A program made the translations under genes and the position numbers. From Clostridia bacterium (GTDB lineage Bacteria; Bacillota; Clostridia; Lachnospirales; Lachnospiraceae): a stretch of 64,000 nucleotides of DNA. Positions 25,918-35,144 of the stretch are shown in pieces. The stretch lies in assembly GCA_910576205.1 (NCBI GenBank), contig CAJTHL010000001.1, positions 124,001 to 188,000 of the forward strand, in the 5' to 3' direction. The notes under the pieces were generated by a model. That model was given only the letters and a program-made list of their open reading frames with translations, did not search any database and was not told where the DNA came from. Position 1 is the stretch's first letter, and every line of letters starts with the position of its first letter.

Positions 25918-27271
25918 GGTTTTCCCGCTTCCTGCGGAATTTTGCAATAAAGAACCCGTCGTTTCCGAGACGCCCTGGGAGCAGCTGGCACATGCCCCGC
26001 CTTATACTCTCCTCGTCGGTAAAGCCCCGGAATATCCCGGGCAGAGGTTCTGCCTCAAAGGGAAACGTATCCAGAAACCAGGCCGCGTTCTCCTGGTTTT
26101 CCTCACGGTTTATGGTACAGGTACTGTAAATGAGAACGCCGCCTGGCCTTACATACCTCCACACAACTCCCAGAATTTCCCTCTGGAGACCTGCCAGCTT
26201 TGCAAGGCTTTCCCGGGAAGCCCGGTATCTGATATCCGGCTTTTTCCCCAGCACCCCAAGGCCGGAGCAGGGAAGATCTGCCAGCACCACATCCGCCTGT
26301 TCCACCAGGGTCTCGTCAGACACCCGGGCGTCCTGCCTGTGGCAGCGGACATTTTTCCAGCCGCCCCGCGCTATGTTTTCCTCTATAAATTTAAGCTTGT
26401 AGTCTGTTAAGTCCCTGGCCTCCACCAGGCCTGTCCCTTTCAGTTTTTCCGCCAGATATAGGGCCTTTCCCCCGGGGGATGCGCACACGTCCAGACAAAA
26501 GCTGCCTTCCTTTACCTCCGCCGCCTCCACAGCCAGCATGGAGCTCACATCCTGGACGGAAAAAAGGCCTTCCTTAAAAGCCTTAATCCTGTTCAGGGTA
26601 TCGTAGCGACGGATGGTAAGCGCCCCGGGAAATCCCTCCACCGGGCGGACCTCCACACCTTCCTTTTCCAGCCTTTCCTTAAGCTCTTCCTGGGAAATCC
26701 GGTCCCTGTGAACCCGGATAGTGGTGTCCTCTCCAAGGAAAAACGCCTTCAGCATACTCTCCGCAGTCTGCCTTCCATATTCTTCCAGCCACTTTTCCAC
26801 AATCCACTCTGGCATGGAGTAGCAGACGGAGAGATACTCCTTTTCCCGGGTTTCCTTTGGATATTCCACATCCCCAAGCCCTCTGGCTATGCTTCGCAGC
26901 ACTCCGTTTACAAAGCCCGCCAGTCCGGAAAATCCCTTTTTCCTGGCCAGTTTCACCGCCTCATTGCAGACGGCTGCATCGGGCACACTGTCCATATATT
27001 TCAGCTGGTACACGGAAAGGCGTAAAATATTCCTAATCACCGGCTTCATCTTCCCTGTCTTTACCTTGGAAAACCGGTTGATGATATAATCCAGCTCCAG
27101 AAGGCGTTCCAGCGTCCCATGGGTGAGACGACTCAGAAAGGCCCTCTCCTGCTTTTCCAGGTACTGGTATTTCTCCAGCACATTTCCAAGGGCCATATGG
27201 CAGAATTCCCTCTGCTCTGTCACCTCCAGAAGAATACCCAGAGCCAGCTCCCTTACATCCGTCTTAGTCAT
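25907..27271 (-). CDS. rsmB: 16S rRNA (cytosine967-C5)-methyltransferase RsmB
   Basis: A 454-residue rRNA methyltransferase. The N-terminal third is a NusB-like all-helical RNA-binding domain. The C-terminal domain binds SAM through LDVCASPGGKALYLA (about 250) and carries the two catalytic-region cysteines in ADLPCSGLGVLGKKPD and STCTINREEN. The start is ATG 27271 with AAGAAGGAA upstream. It overlaps yugP by eight bases and rlmN by a few codons. Confidence 0.95.
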   Translation of the reverse strand: MTKTDVRELALGILLEVTEQREFCHMALGNVLEKYQYLEKQERAFLSRLTHGTLERLLELDYIINRFSKVKTGKMKPVIRNILRLSVYQLKYMDSVPDAAVCNEAVKLARKKGFSGLAGFVNGVLRSIARGLGDVEYPKETREKEYLSVCYSMPEWIVEKWLEEYGRQTAESMLKAFFLGEDTTIRVHRDRISQEELKERLEKEGVEVRPVEGFPGALTIRRYDTLNRIKAFKEGLFSVQDVSSMLAVEAAEVKEGSFCLDVCASPGGKALYLAEKLKGTGLVEARDLTDYKLKFIEENIARGGWKNVRCHRQDARVSDETLVEQADVVLADLPCSGLGVLGKKPDIRYRASRESLAKLAGLQREILGVVWRYVRPGGVLIYSTCTINREENQENAAWFLDTFPFEAEPLPGIFRGFTDEESIRRGMCQLLPGRLGNDGFFIAKFRRKRENHGS

Positions 27272-27956
27272 TGTTCCTTCTTCCTCCAAAGAGGATCATC
27301 AGCCGCAGCAGAGACAATATGGAAGCCGCCGCTGCCGCTACGTATGTCATGGCCGCCGCGCCAAGAACCTTCTTCGCTCCCCTTACCTCTTCCCCGTACA
27401 GCATCCCTGTATCCTCCAGAATGGAGATTGCGCGGCTGGAGGCATTGAACTCCACAGGCAGGGTCACAAGCTGGAACAAGACGCCCAGGGAAAACAAAAC
27501 CACGCCGATATTAATCAGCGTCTGGGATCCGGCCAGAAGGATTCCTATAAGAATAATGGGAATAGCCGCCTTTGTGCCTATATTGGCCACGGGAACCAGA
27601 GTATTCCGGAATCTCAGCGGAAAATACTCCTCCTCGTCCTGAATGGCATGACCGCACTCGTGGGCAGCCACCCCGATAGCCGCAATGGACGCCGAGCCGT
27701 AAACACTGTCCGAAAGGCGCAGCACCTTGTCCCTGGGATCGTAGTGGTCCGTCAGATTGCCGGAAATATGCTCGATGCGCACGCCGTACAGCCCTGCCCG
27801 GTTTAAAATCCGGGAGGCAGCGTCCGCCCCCGTCATGCCGGAAGCGCTGCGCACCTTGTTGAATTTTGCGTAGGTGCTGTTTACCTTCATGGACGCCCCA
27901 ATGGAAATCACAGCGCCGATGATGACCAGAATATAAGTTGGATCAAAATAATACAC
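27264..27956 (-). CDS. YugP-type membrane zinc metallopeptidase
   Basis: A 230-residue membrane protein of the neutral zinc metallopeptidase YugP family. There is an N-terminal helix (about 8-24) and later helices (about 120-165 and 200-222). The catalytic motif is GVAAHECGHAIQD (HExxH, about 92-96). Function in cells is unclear; the gene is commonly found in this fmt-rsmB cluster. The start is GTG 27956 with AGGAGG, which is supplied by the hairpin repeat at 27976-28037. Confidence 0.9.
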   Translation of the reverse strand: MYYFDPTYILVIIGAVISIGASMKVNSTYAKFNKVRSASGMTGADAASRILNRAGLYGVRIEHISGNLTDHYDPRDKVLRLSDSVYGSASIAAIGVAAHECGHAIQDEEEYFPLRFRNTLVPVANIGTKAAIPIILIGILLAGSQTLINIGVVLFSLGVLFQLVTLPVEFNASSRAISILEDTGMLYGEEVRGAKKVLGAAAMTYVAAAAASILSLLRLMILFGGRRNND

Positions 27957-27975
27957 CTCTACACCTCCTATTTAA

Positions 27976-28037
27976 AGTTCCGCATCTGCCCTTCCAGCTC
28001 CCTGGGGTCTGGAAGGGCAGATGCTGTTTTAAGTTCC
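27976..28037 (-). repeat. Intergenic hairpin repeat, copy 5 (fmt-yugP), most perfect copy
   Basis: The arms GCATCTGCCCTTCCAG (27982-27997) and CTGGAAGGGCAGATGC (28009-28024) are perfect 16-base complements around an 11-base loop. GGAACT borders both sides on the minus strand: one border forms the last two fmt codons, and the other runs into TTTAAATAGGAGG, the yugP ribosome-binding site. No U-tract typical of a terminator follows the 3' arm. Confidence 0.75.
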
Positions 28038-29018
28038 AAGTACCAGGCCGGGCTCCATGGGATAGCCCCGCAGGAACGCCCCCGCGTCCATGCGCTTCTT
28101 TCCCTCCAGCTGTAACTCCGTAATCGCCAGGATATCCTGCCCGCAGGATACGTGGACGGCGGTCTTTGTGACTCCCACAACGGTTCCCGGCAATGTGTTG
28201 TTATCATGTGCAGGTTCCACACAATTATGTGTTTCACCCTTTTCGTCTTTTTCTGATGCAAGAATGGAAACCACTTCGGCGGCCCAGATTTTAAGGGTTT
28301 TCCCCCCCAGCTTCGTATAGGCGCTGGGCCAGGGATTTAAGCCTCTCACCAGGCGTTCGATCTCTGCCGCCGGACGGGAAAAGTCAATTTTTCCCATTTC
28401 TTTTGTAAGCATCCTGGCGTAGGCCGTGGGGCTCTCCCCCTGCTTTACCGGGGTCAGCTCCCCCTTTTCCAGCTTTTCCAGGGCTTCCACACAGGCCGCC
28501 GCGCCTGCTACCGCCAGCTTGTCAAAAAGGCTTCCCCCCGTCTCCTTCTCATCCAGAGGCACCGTTTTTACCAGAAGGATGTCTCCCGTATCCAGGCCGG
28601 CGTCCATCTGCATAATGGTAACGCCGCTCTTTCTCTCCCCGTCAATAACCGCCCACTGGATGGGCGCGGCTCCCCGGTATTTGGGAAGCAGGGAAGCGTG
28701 GACATTGATACACCCGTGCTTTTTCATATCTAAAATGGACTGGGGAATCAGCTGCCCGAAGGCCACCACCACAATGGCGTCCGCCTCCGTTTCCCGTATC
28801 GTCTCCTCCGCCAGCTCCTCCCGCAGCCGCCGTGGCTGGAATACTGGCAGGTTATGCTTTAAGGCCGCCGCCTTTACCGGCGTGGGAATCAGCTCATGGC
28901 CTCTCCCCTTTGGCTTATCCGGCTGGGAAACCACCAGGGTAATGGTATGTCCCGCCTCTATAAGCGCCTCCAGCGTACCCACGGAAAAATCCGGGGTTCC
29001 CATAAAAATCAGCTTCAT
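28029..29018 (-). CDS. fmt: Methionyl-tRNA formyltransferase
   Basis: A 329-residue enzyme that formylates initiator Met-tRNA using 10-formyl-tetrahydrofolate. Signature parts are IFMGTPDFSVGTLEALIEAG, the catalytic INVHASLLPKYRGAAPIQWA (Asn, His) and MQMDAGLDTGDIL, then a C-terminal OB-fold-like domain (about 210-325). The start overlaps the end of def by four bases. Its final codons GGA ACT belong to the border of the hairpin repeat downstream. Confidence 0.96.
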   Translation of the reverse strand: MKLIFMGTPDFSVGTLEALIEAGHTITLVVSQPDKPKGRGHELIPTPVKAAALKHNLPVFQPRRLREELAEETIRETEADAIVVVAFGQLIPQSILDMKKHGCINVHASLLPKYRGAAPIQWAVIDGERKSGVTIMQMDAGLDTGDILLVKTVPLDEKETGGSLFDKLAVAGAAACVEALEKLEKGELTPVKQGESPTAYARMLTKEMGKIDFSRPAAEIERLVRGLNPWPSAYTKLGGKTLKIWAAEVVSILASEKDEKGETHNCVEPAHDNNTLPGTVVGVTKTAVHVSCGQDILAITELQLEGKKRMDAGAFLRGYPMEPGLVLGT

Positions 29019-29494
29019 TCTTCCTCCTCTTCCTGCTCCACGTCAAAGAGGTCTCCTTCCACCTTATCCACATACATAATCCCGTCCAGGTGATCCACCT
29101 CATGGCAGATGGCACGGGCCAGAAGGTCTGTGGCCTCTATCTCAAAACGCTCCATATTCTCGTCGTAGGCTTCCGCCTTTACATAATTAGGACGGGTCAC
29201 TACTCCCGCCTTTCCCGGCACGCTAAGACACCCCTCATTGCCGCTCTGGGAGCCGCTCTGCTCCAGAATTCTGGGATTTACCATCACAATGGGGGAATCC
29301 TCCTCCGTATCGATCACCACAATCTGCCGCAGGATTCCCACCTGGGGAGCCGCCAGGCCCACGCCCTGGTACTCATACATGGTCTCAAACATATCGTCGA
29401 TGAGCTGGCGAAGCCTGGGGGTCATCTCCTTTACCTCCCTGGCCTTTTTGCCCAGCACCTCATCTCCCAAAGTCCTCACATTCCGAATTGCCAT
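29015..29494 (-). CDS. def: Peptide deformylase
   Basis: A 159-residue metal enzyme that removes the N-formyl group from new proteins. All three motifs are present: GVGLAAPQVG (motif 1, about 43), EGCLSVPG (motif 2, Cys metal ligand, about 87) and ICHEVDHLDG (motif 3, HExxH, about 130). The C-terminus is a run of Glu (VEQEEEEE). AGGAGGAG precedes the start, and fmt follows with an ATGA overlap. Confidence 0.96.
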   Translation of the reverse strand: MAIRNVRTLGDEVLGKKAREVKEMTPRLRQLIDDMFETMYEYQGVGLAAPQVGILRQIVVIDTEEDSPIVMVNPRILEQSGSQSGNEGCLSVPGKAGVVTRPNYVKAEAYDENMERFEIEATDLLARAICHEVDHLDGIMYVDKVEGDLFDVEQEEEEE

Positions 29495-29540
29495 TCTCCA
29501 CTACTCCTCCTGATTATCGTTTCGACGCCCATCGACGCCC

Positions 29541-31787
29541 TTAATACCCATTCATGGGATTTCTGTCAAACTGTATATGAAGAGAAGCAAAGCACTCCGC
29601 CTCCAGGAAAGGCTCCAGAGCCTCCCTAAGGGCAATCAGCCGCTCCTCCTGCTCTCCCTTGATATAGATCACCCGCCGGTACTGATCCTGCACCCTGGAA
29701 ACTGCTCCCACCGCAGGGCCGATGATCTGAAGTTCCTCTTCCTTATTTAAACGGTCCAGGACGGCACGAACGGCCGCCGCACCCATATCCAGCCTCTCCT
29801 CCTGGGGCCCGCTGATATACACGGCCAGAAGCCCCCAGGCCGGAGGATATCCCATAAGCTTCCGGTAGAGAATCTCCCGCTGGTAAAAGGCCGGATAATC
29901 CTGGCCCGCCGCCGTTTCTATGCTGTAGTGCTCCGGGCTGTAGGTCTGGATCACCACCTCCCCGGGCTTCTCCCCACGTCCCGCCCGGCCGGCCGCCTGG
30001 GCCAGAAGCTGGAAGGTCCGCTCCGCCGCCCGGTAGTCCGAGGCGTGGAGGGAAAGGTCTGCCGCTAAGGCTCCCACCAGCGTCACCCCCGGGAAATCAT
30101 GGCCCTTCACAATCATCTGGGTACCCAGAAGCACGTCGGCCTCCCCTGCTGAAAATTTCCCCAGAATTTCCTCGTAGGCATCCCTGGTGCGGGTGGTGTC
30201 CGCGTCCATGCGCAGCACCCGGATTCCCGGAAACTCCCTGTAGAGCGCCTCCTCGATCTGCTGGGTTCCCGCCCGCAAAGCCCCCATATAGGCAGAGCCG
30301 CAGGCCGGACAGCGCTTTGCCGCAGGCTCCTCATGACCGCAGTAATGGCAGATCATACGGCCGTTTTTGTGCAAAGTCAGAGAAACATCACAATGGGAAC
30401 ATTTTACCACATGACCGCAGCTACGGCAAGTCACAAAACCCGCCAGACCCCGCCGGTTTAAAAACAGGAGCGTCTGCTCCCTCTTTTTCAGCCTGTCATT
30501 TAGCTTTTCCCGGAGGATTCCGCTGAATACCGAGCGGTTCCCCTCCATCAGCTCCTTCCTTAAATCCACCACCGTGGCTTTTGGAAGGGGTCTTTTCTCC
30601 ACCCGCTCCTCCATGGTAAAAAGCCGGTATTCTCCCCGAAGGGCCCGGTAATAAGCGTCCACCGAAGGAGTTGCCGAGCCCATAACCACCAGAGCCCCGG
30701 AAAGCTCCGCCCGGTAAATGGCTGTCTCCCTGGCATGATACCGGGGCGTAATCTCGCTCTTGTAGCTGTTTTCGTGCTCCTCGTCTATGACAATCATCCC
30801 AAGATTGGAAAACGGTGCAAAAAGCGCTGACCTGGGGCCGATCATCACCTGAATCTTCCCTTTCCTGGCCAGCTCAAACTGGTCGTGGCGCTCCCCCTGG
30901 GACAGGCGGGAATGAAGAACCGCCACTTTATGGCCAAACCGCCGGTAAAACCGCCGGACCGTCTGGTAGGTGAGTGCAATCTCCGGAATCAGCACAATGG
31001 CCTGTCTGCCCTTTCTTAAAACCTCCCCGATAAGCTCCATATAGACTTCCGTCTTTCCGCTTCCCGTCACCCCCCGCAGAAGGCAGGGACGCAGATCTCC
31101 TGCTTCCAGGCCTTGAAGAATCCCATCCGCCACCTGGCGCTGTGCCCTGTTAAGCCTGCAAACTCCCGGCGTTTCCCCTGCCACAATCGCTTCCTCCCCA
31201 GGCAGGCTCTTCCGGAAAACCACCTGGCTCTTCACGCTCAGATAAGCAAGCTCCTCCATTTTCCGCAGCACCTCCGGGGCTACATGGCAGGTTTTCAAAA
31301 GCTCCCCGTACTCCCACACCGGCTTATCCAGCAGGGCCGCCATCACCCGGAACCTGGCAGGCTGGGACTTTCTCTCAAGCTCTGTCAGAATTCTCTCTGC
31401 CTCGTCCCTGGAGGGAACAAGGTACACCTGGCGCCTCTGTTTTTCCTGCATCTGCCGTTTTACCGGAAGCACGGTCTTTAACGCCTGGATCATGGTACAC
31501 CCGTAAGCCCTGCGCATCCAGGCCGCCAGACGGATCAGCTGTCCCTCAATCTGCATTCCTTTGGGGGAAATGGCCAGAATTTCCTTTAAACGTCCCTCGT
31601 CATACTCCGCGGTGTCCGTAAGCTCCAGTACATACCCGGCAATCTGCCGGTTGGCATTTCCAAAGGGAACCTTAACCTCCATGCCGGGCTGCAGGGCATC
31701 CCCAAGAGCCCCGGGAATCCGGTATGTGAATGTCCTATCCAGTTTTTCCAGAGAAATATCCACAATCACCTTGGCATAGCGCGCCAT
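29541..31787 (-). CDS. priA: Primosomal protein N' (replication restart helicase PriA)
   Basis: A 748-residue helicase that reloads the replisome at stalled forks. After a DNA-binding N-terminus come Walker A GVTGSGKTEVY (about 241), the DEEH box IDEEHENSYKS, a zinc region with eight cysteines (CRSC, CSHC, CHYC and CPAC), GTQMIVKGHDFPGVTLVG and AAGRAGRG (motif VI). The length matches the family. It begins the priA-def-fmt run, with AAGGTAGAG before the start. Confidence 0.96.
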   Translation of the reverse strand: MARYAKVIVDISLEKLDRTFTYRIPGALGDALQPGMEVKVPFGNANRQIAGYVLELTDTAEYDEGRLKEILAISPKGMQIEGQLIRLAAWMRRAYGCTMIQALKTVLPVKRQMQEKQRRQVYLVPSRDEAERILTELERKSQPARFRVMAALLDKPVWEYGELLKTCHVAPEVLRKMEELAYLSVKSQVVFRKSLPGEEAIVAGETPGVCRLNRAQRQVADGILQGLEAGDLRPCLLRGVTGSGKTEVYMELIGEVLRKGRQAIVLIPEIALTYQTVRRFYRRFGHKVAVLHSRLSQGERHDQFELARKGKIQVMIGPRSALFAPFSNLGMIVIDEEHENSYKSEITPRYHARETAIYRAELSGALVVMGSATPSVDAYYRALRGEYRLFTMEERVEKRPLPKATVVDLRKELMEGNRSVFSGILREKLNDRLKKREQTLLFLNRRGLAGFVTCRSCGHVVKCSHCDVSLTLHKNGRMICHYCGHEEPAAKRCPACGSAYMGALRAGTQQIEEALYREFPGIRVLRMDADTTRTRDAYEEILGKFSAGEADVLLGTQMIVKGHDFPGVTLVGALAADLSLHASDYRAAERTFQLLAQAAGRAGRGEKPGEVVIQTYSPEHYSIETAAGQDYPAFYQREILYRKLMGYPPAWGLLAVYISGPQEERLDMGAAAVRAVLDRLNKEEELQIIGPAVGAVSRVQDQYRRVIYIKGEQEERLIALREALEPFLEAECFASLHIQFDRNPMNGY

Positions 31788-31850
31788 GTCTCTACCTTAT
31801 CCGCCGCGTCCTTTCCGGACTTCCTTCCTCATCCGCCCGGAAATGCAGAT

Positions 31851-33323
31851 TTATCCTTCCTGTGTTAGTTCCTCCAGGATTTCCTTAATCAGGACTCTCT
31901 CATCCATAGGATATTTTACCCCTCTGATCTCCTGGTAATCCTCATGCCCTTTGCCCGCCAGCACAATCACATCCCCGGGCCTTCCGTTTTCTATTACATA
32001 CCGGATAGCCTCCCTGCGGTCGGGAATCTCCACATAGGCCCCCTTTGTTTTCCCAATTCCGGTCTTAATGTCCCGGATAATGTCAAGGGGCTCCTCAAAC
32101 CTGGGGTTATCCGATGTGATAACCGTCAGATCCGCCAGTCTCCCGGATACCTCGCCCATCTCAAAACGGCGTAATTTCGAGCGGTTTCCCCCGCACCCAA
32201 ACAGGCACACCAGACGGGCGGGACGGTATTCCTTCAAGGTGGTAAGAAGGCTTTCCAGGCTCATGGCGTTGTGGGCGTAGTCGATCATCAGTGTAAACGC
32301 GTCCGACACCTGCACCTTCTCGATGCGCCCCTTGGTCTTTGCCGCCCTCAAGGCCTCCGTAATGTCTTCCCTGGAAATGGGAAAATGCCTGCATACCCCC
32401 ATGGCAACCAGGGAATTGTAAACGCTGAATTTGCCGGGCAGGTCGATCTCCACCTGGAAATCCAGAAGGCCCGCCACATGGTATTTCACCCCCAGATACC
32501 CCGGGCGGCTCACCAGCTCCATACCCTCGGCCCTTAAATCCGCTTCCCGGGAAAATCCGTATGTCTCCATCTGACAGGTATGGTCTTTGAGCACCTCCTG
32601 CCAGTGGGCATCGTCCACATTTACCAGGCCAATGCGGCATTGACGAAACAGACGGCTTTTGCAGGCCATATACTCCTCAAAGCTTCCGTGCTCGTTTGGC
32701 CCGATATGGTCCGGGGCCATATTGGTGAAAATCCCTATAGCAAAGGGAATCCCCGCTGTCCGGTGGAGCATAAGCCCCTGGGAGGACACCTCCATAACGG
32801 CCACCTGGCATCCCGCCTCCACCATTCTGGAAAAATATTCCTGTATCACATAGGATTCCGGCGTGGTATTGCCTGCATGAATATGCTCCTCCCCGATAAT
32901 GGTCTCAATGGTTCCAATAAGGCCTGTGGAGATGCCCGCGTGCTCCAGAATGGAGCGTATCATATAGGTGGTGGTGGTTTTCCCCTTGGTGCCTGTAATG
33001 CCAATCACCTTAAGCTTCCGGGCGGGATACCCGAAATAGGCGGCTGAAATCAAGGCCAGGGCGTAGCGGGTATCAGGAACCAGCAACACGGTTACGTCCT
33101 TGGGCACCTCCACCGGATGTTCCACCACCAGCACAGCGGCGCCCTTCTCCACGATGCCGGCCGCCGCCTCATGGCTGTCAAAGGACGTACCCTTGATACA
33201 GACAAAAATGCTTTCTTTCGTAACCTTACGGGTATCATACACCAGATCTTTGACTTTTGTATGTTCACTTCCGCTTAAGACTTCATAAGACAAATCCTTC
33301 AGTAGTTCCAATACTTCTCTCAT
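31851..33323 (-). CDS. murE: UDP-MurNAc-tripeptide synthetase MurE
   Basis: A 490-residue Mur ligase adding the third amino acid to the peptidoglycan stem. The ATP loop is GITGTKGKTTTTYM (about 112). NTTPES and the carbamylated-Lys region follow. The substrate-selecting motif SDNPRFEEP carries DNPR, which is associated with meso-diaminopimelate. The start is ATG 33323 with GAGG upstream; the longer in-frame start at 33389 runs into AT-rich leader sequence. A 283-base gene-free stretch with a palindrome lies before it. Confidence 0.94.
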   Translation of the reverse strand: MREVLELLKDLSYEVLSGSEHTKVKDLVYDTRKVTKESIFVCIKGTSFDSHEAAAGIVEKGAAVLVVEHPVEVPKDVTVLLVPDTRYALALISAAYFGYPARKLKVIGITGTKGKTTTTYMIRSILEHAGISTGLIGTIETIIGEEHIHAGNTTPESYVIQEYFSRMVEAGCQVAVMEVSSQGLMLHRTAGIPFAIGIFTNMAPDHIGPNEHGSFEEYMACKSRLFRQCRIGLVNVDDAHWQEVLKDHTCQMETYGFSREADLRAEGMELVSRPGYLGVKYHVAGLLDFQVEIDLPGKFSVYNSLVAMGVCRHFPISREDITEALRAAKTKGRIEKVQVSDAFTLMIDYAHNAMSLESLLTTLKEYRPARLVCLFGCGGNRSKLRRFEMGEVSGRLADLTVITSDNPRFEEPLDIIRDIKTGIGKTKGAYVEIPDRREAIRYVIENGRPGDVIVLAGKGHEDYQEIRGVKYPMDERVLIKEILEELTQEG

Positions 33324-33502
33324 GGGGGCCTCTTTTCTCAAAAATATAGTTTTCTTATTATAGCATATTTCCAGATGTTTTCCAATCATTCCAGGGGATT
33401 TACGGAAACCTTTAAAGCTTTTTTCAAAGTTTTTTTCGTTTTTTTATTTTTCTTTTAGAAAATGGACATACTTTCAACACATTTGGGCATTATACTATAC
33501 CG

Positions 33503-33585
33503 TAGATAGTTGATTCATTCACTATCTCCCCCCTCATAAGAAAAAGAAAAACCGGCGGATTTATCCAGCCGGTTTTTCTTTTTCC
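33503..33585 (+). ncRNA. Possible small C-rich RNA
   Basis: Plus strand: a possible -10 TATACT (33491-33496) without a good -35, then a stem AGATAGT/ACTATCT (33504-33527), an unpaired TCCCCCCTC stretch, and a strong terminator hairpin. The C-rich segment is complementary to G-rich Shine-Dalgarno sequences such as GGGGGGAG of the neighbouring pucR-type gene. On the minus strand the same bases form a ribosome-binding site plus a seven-codon ORF (MNQLSTV), so the orientation is unsettled. Confidence 0.25.
33541..33583. terminator. Strong bidirectional terminator after the PucR-type gene
   Basis: Perfect 16-base arms AAAAAGAAAAACCGGC (33541-33556) and GCCGGTTTTTCTTTTT (33568-33583) with an 11-base loop. 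T-runs occur on either strand. It ends the minus-strand DUF2284/corrinoid/PucR unit. Confidence 0.88.
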
Positions 33586-33606
33586 ATTTTGCAGGCCTTT
33601 CCCCGG

Positions 33607-35112
33607 CTATTCTCCCAGAATCCGGTAAGAAAGCATTAAATATAAAATCTCCTCCGGGTCCTCAAACCGGGTTTCCAGAATGGCCTGAATCTTTTCCAGC
33701 CGGTACAGAAGCGTGCTCCTGTGGATGTAGAGGGCCTTGGCCGACTGGGCTGCGTTCAGATGATTGTCCAGGTACGCCCCCAGGGTCTTTACATACTCCG
33801 TATGCTGGCTCTCGTCAATCTCCTTCAGCTCCAGAAGCTTCTCGTGACACAGCATTTCCCCCGGAAGCTGCCGGGTGGCCTGGCTTAGTATATAAGGAAG
33901 AGCCAGATCGTTAAAGCGGTAAATCCACAGATCGGGCTTCTCCTCGTACCCCACCCGGAAAGCGATCATGGCCTGCTCATACTGCCTGCGCAGGTTCCAG
34001 TGCCCCTTCATCACCCGGCTGTACCCGGCCTTTAAAAAGCTGTCCCGGATAAAGATCGTCAGCTTCCGCGCCGCCTCCTCCTCGTCCATTCCCAGCCGGG
34101 TAAGGTTTAAAAATACCACGATATCCTCCTTAAACGGAAAGGCGCAGGCGTCGGGCAGCAAAGACTCCACATAACGGCACATGGCGTTCACGGTAAGATT
34201 TTTCTGATCCAGATAGGTAATCTGCAATACCAGGCACTGGTACTGGTGGCCGCCGTGCCATCCCGCCGACGCAAGCTGCTGGCTGGCCTTCACATAGTCC
34301 GCGCTGCGGTCAGAGAGCACCCAGTGGAGAATCCGCTGAAGCCGGTTCTCCTCCACCGCCGGCTGCTCCTGGTTGTGAAACAGCACATAGGGCAGCATCC
34401 TGGCAAAGATAGACAGCACATAGGTATCCGCTCCCCTAAGGGGACGTTTTCCCTCTATCAGAAGAAGCCGGTGGGTGGTTCTCCCGTGCCGCCGGATATT
34501 CACATTCCAGAACCGTACCCCTATAAGGCTGTCTGGAAAGAGAAACGGCTCCTGCCGCTTCTGCATCTCATTGTATAGCCGGTCCTGCTTCAAGGCATTG
34601 ATAACCTCGATAAAACCCGCCCCCATCTCAAACAGCCGCCTGCCGGGGGGCAGATCCTCCATTCCCGTCTGGCAGACCACCTGGAAATCCGCCTCCAGAA
34701 GTGCCATGGGATTCTGAAACAGCGGATAGGTAACGGCAAGAAGATCCTCCGCCGTACCGTTTTCCAGGCCCAGGCGGGCAATCTCCTCCTTCCACTCGTC
34801 GTATTCATTGTAGATCTTAAGGATCTGATTGTAGAGGGAAATCCGGCTGACCGGATCCTGGATCACAAACAGGGAGGCAGGCGTCCGGGGAGACGACGTA
34901 CTCTTTGGGGCACACACAACAAACAGGGAGGTGCTGTCCGCAGGAAATGCGTCCTGCCACTCCGCCAGATACACATGTCCCCGTTTAAACTCCATGCCTT
35001 CCTCGTAAAACAAAGGGCAGTCCAGCTCTGTCTGGGCGTCCATGGCTCCGTATACATGTATGGTATAATATTCGCTCATCCTGTCATACAGCAGTTGTTT
35101 ACTGAGTTTCAT
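33607..35112 (-). CDS. PucR/CdaR-type transcriptional regulator
   Basis: A 501-residue regulator. The N-terminal 300 residues are a poorly conserved sensory region. The C-terminus has the PucR helix-turn-helix: LGAYLDNHLNAAQSAKALYI followed by HRSTLLYRLEKIQAIL (about 430-480). Relatives control purine, sugar-acid or amino-acid breakdown. The start is ATG 35112 with GGGGGGAG close upstream; a GTG at 35118 is the alternative. It is the third gene after the DUF2284 and corrinoid genes and may regulate them or the divergent carbamate kinase gene. Confidence 0.87.
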   Translation of the reverse strand: MKLSKQLLYDRMSEYYTIHVYGAMDAQTELDCPLFYEEGMEFKRGHVYLAEWQDAFPADSTSLFVVCAPKSTSSPRTPASLFVIQDPVSRISLYNQILKIYNEYDEWKEEIARLGLENGTAEDLLAVTYPLFQNPMALLEADFQVVCQTGMEDLPPGRRLFEMGAGFIEVINALKQDRLYNEMQKRQEPFLFPDSLIGVRFWNVNIRRHGRTTHRLLLIEGKRPLRGADTYVLSIFARMLPYVLFHNQEQPAVEENRLQRILHWVLSDRSADYVKASQQLASAGWHGGHQYQCLVLQITYLDQKNLTVNAMCRYVESLLPDACAFPFKEDIVVFLNLTRLGMDEEEAARKLTIFIRDSFLKAGYSRVMKGHWNLRRQYEQAMIAFRVGYEEKPDLWIYRFNDLALPYILSQATRQLPGEMLCHEKLLELKEIDESQHTEYVKTLGAYLDNHLNAAQSAKALYIHRSTLLYRLEKIQAILETRFEDPEEILYLMLSYRILGE

Positions 35113-35144
35113 AAACACTCCCCCCTATCCAGGCTCCGCACCCC

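Noticed and set aside
31788..31850. A further hairpin-repeat copy before priA
   Set aside because: Some GGAAG and GCGGATGAGG-like words occur, but the paired arms and the GGAAC borders are not convincing.
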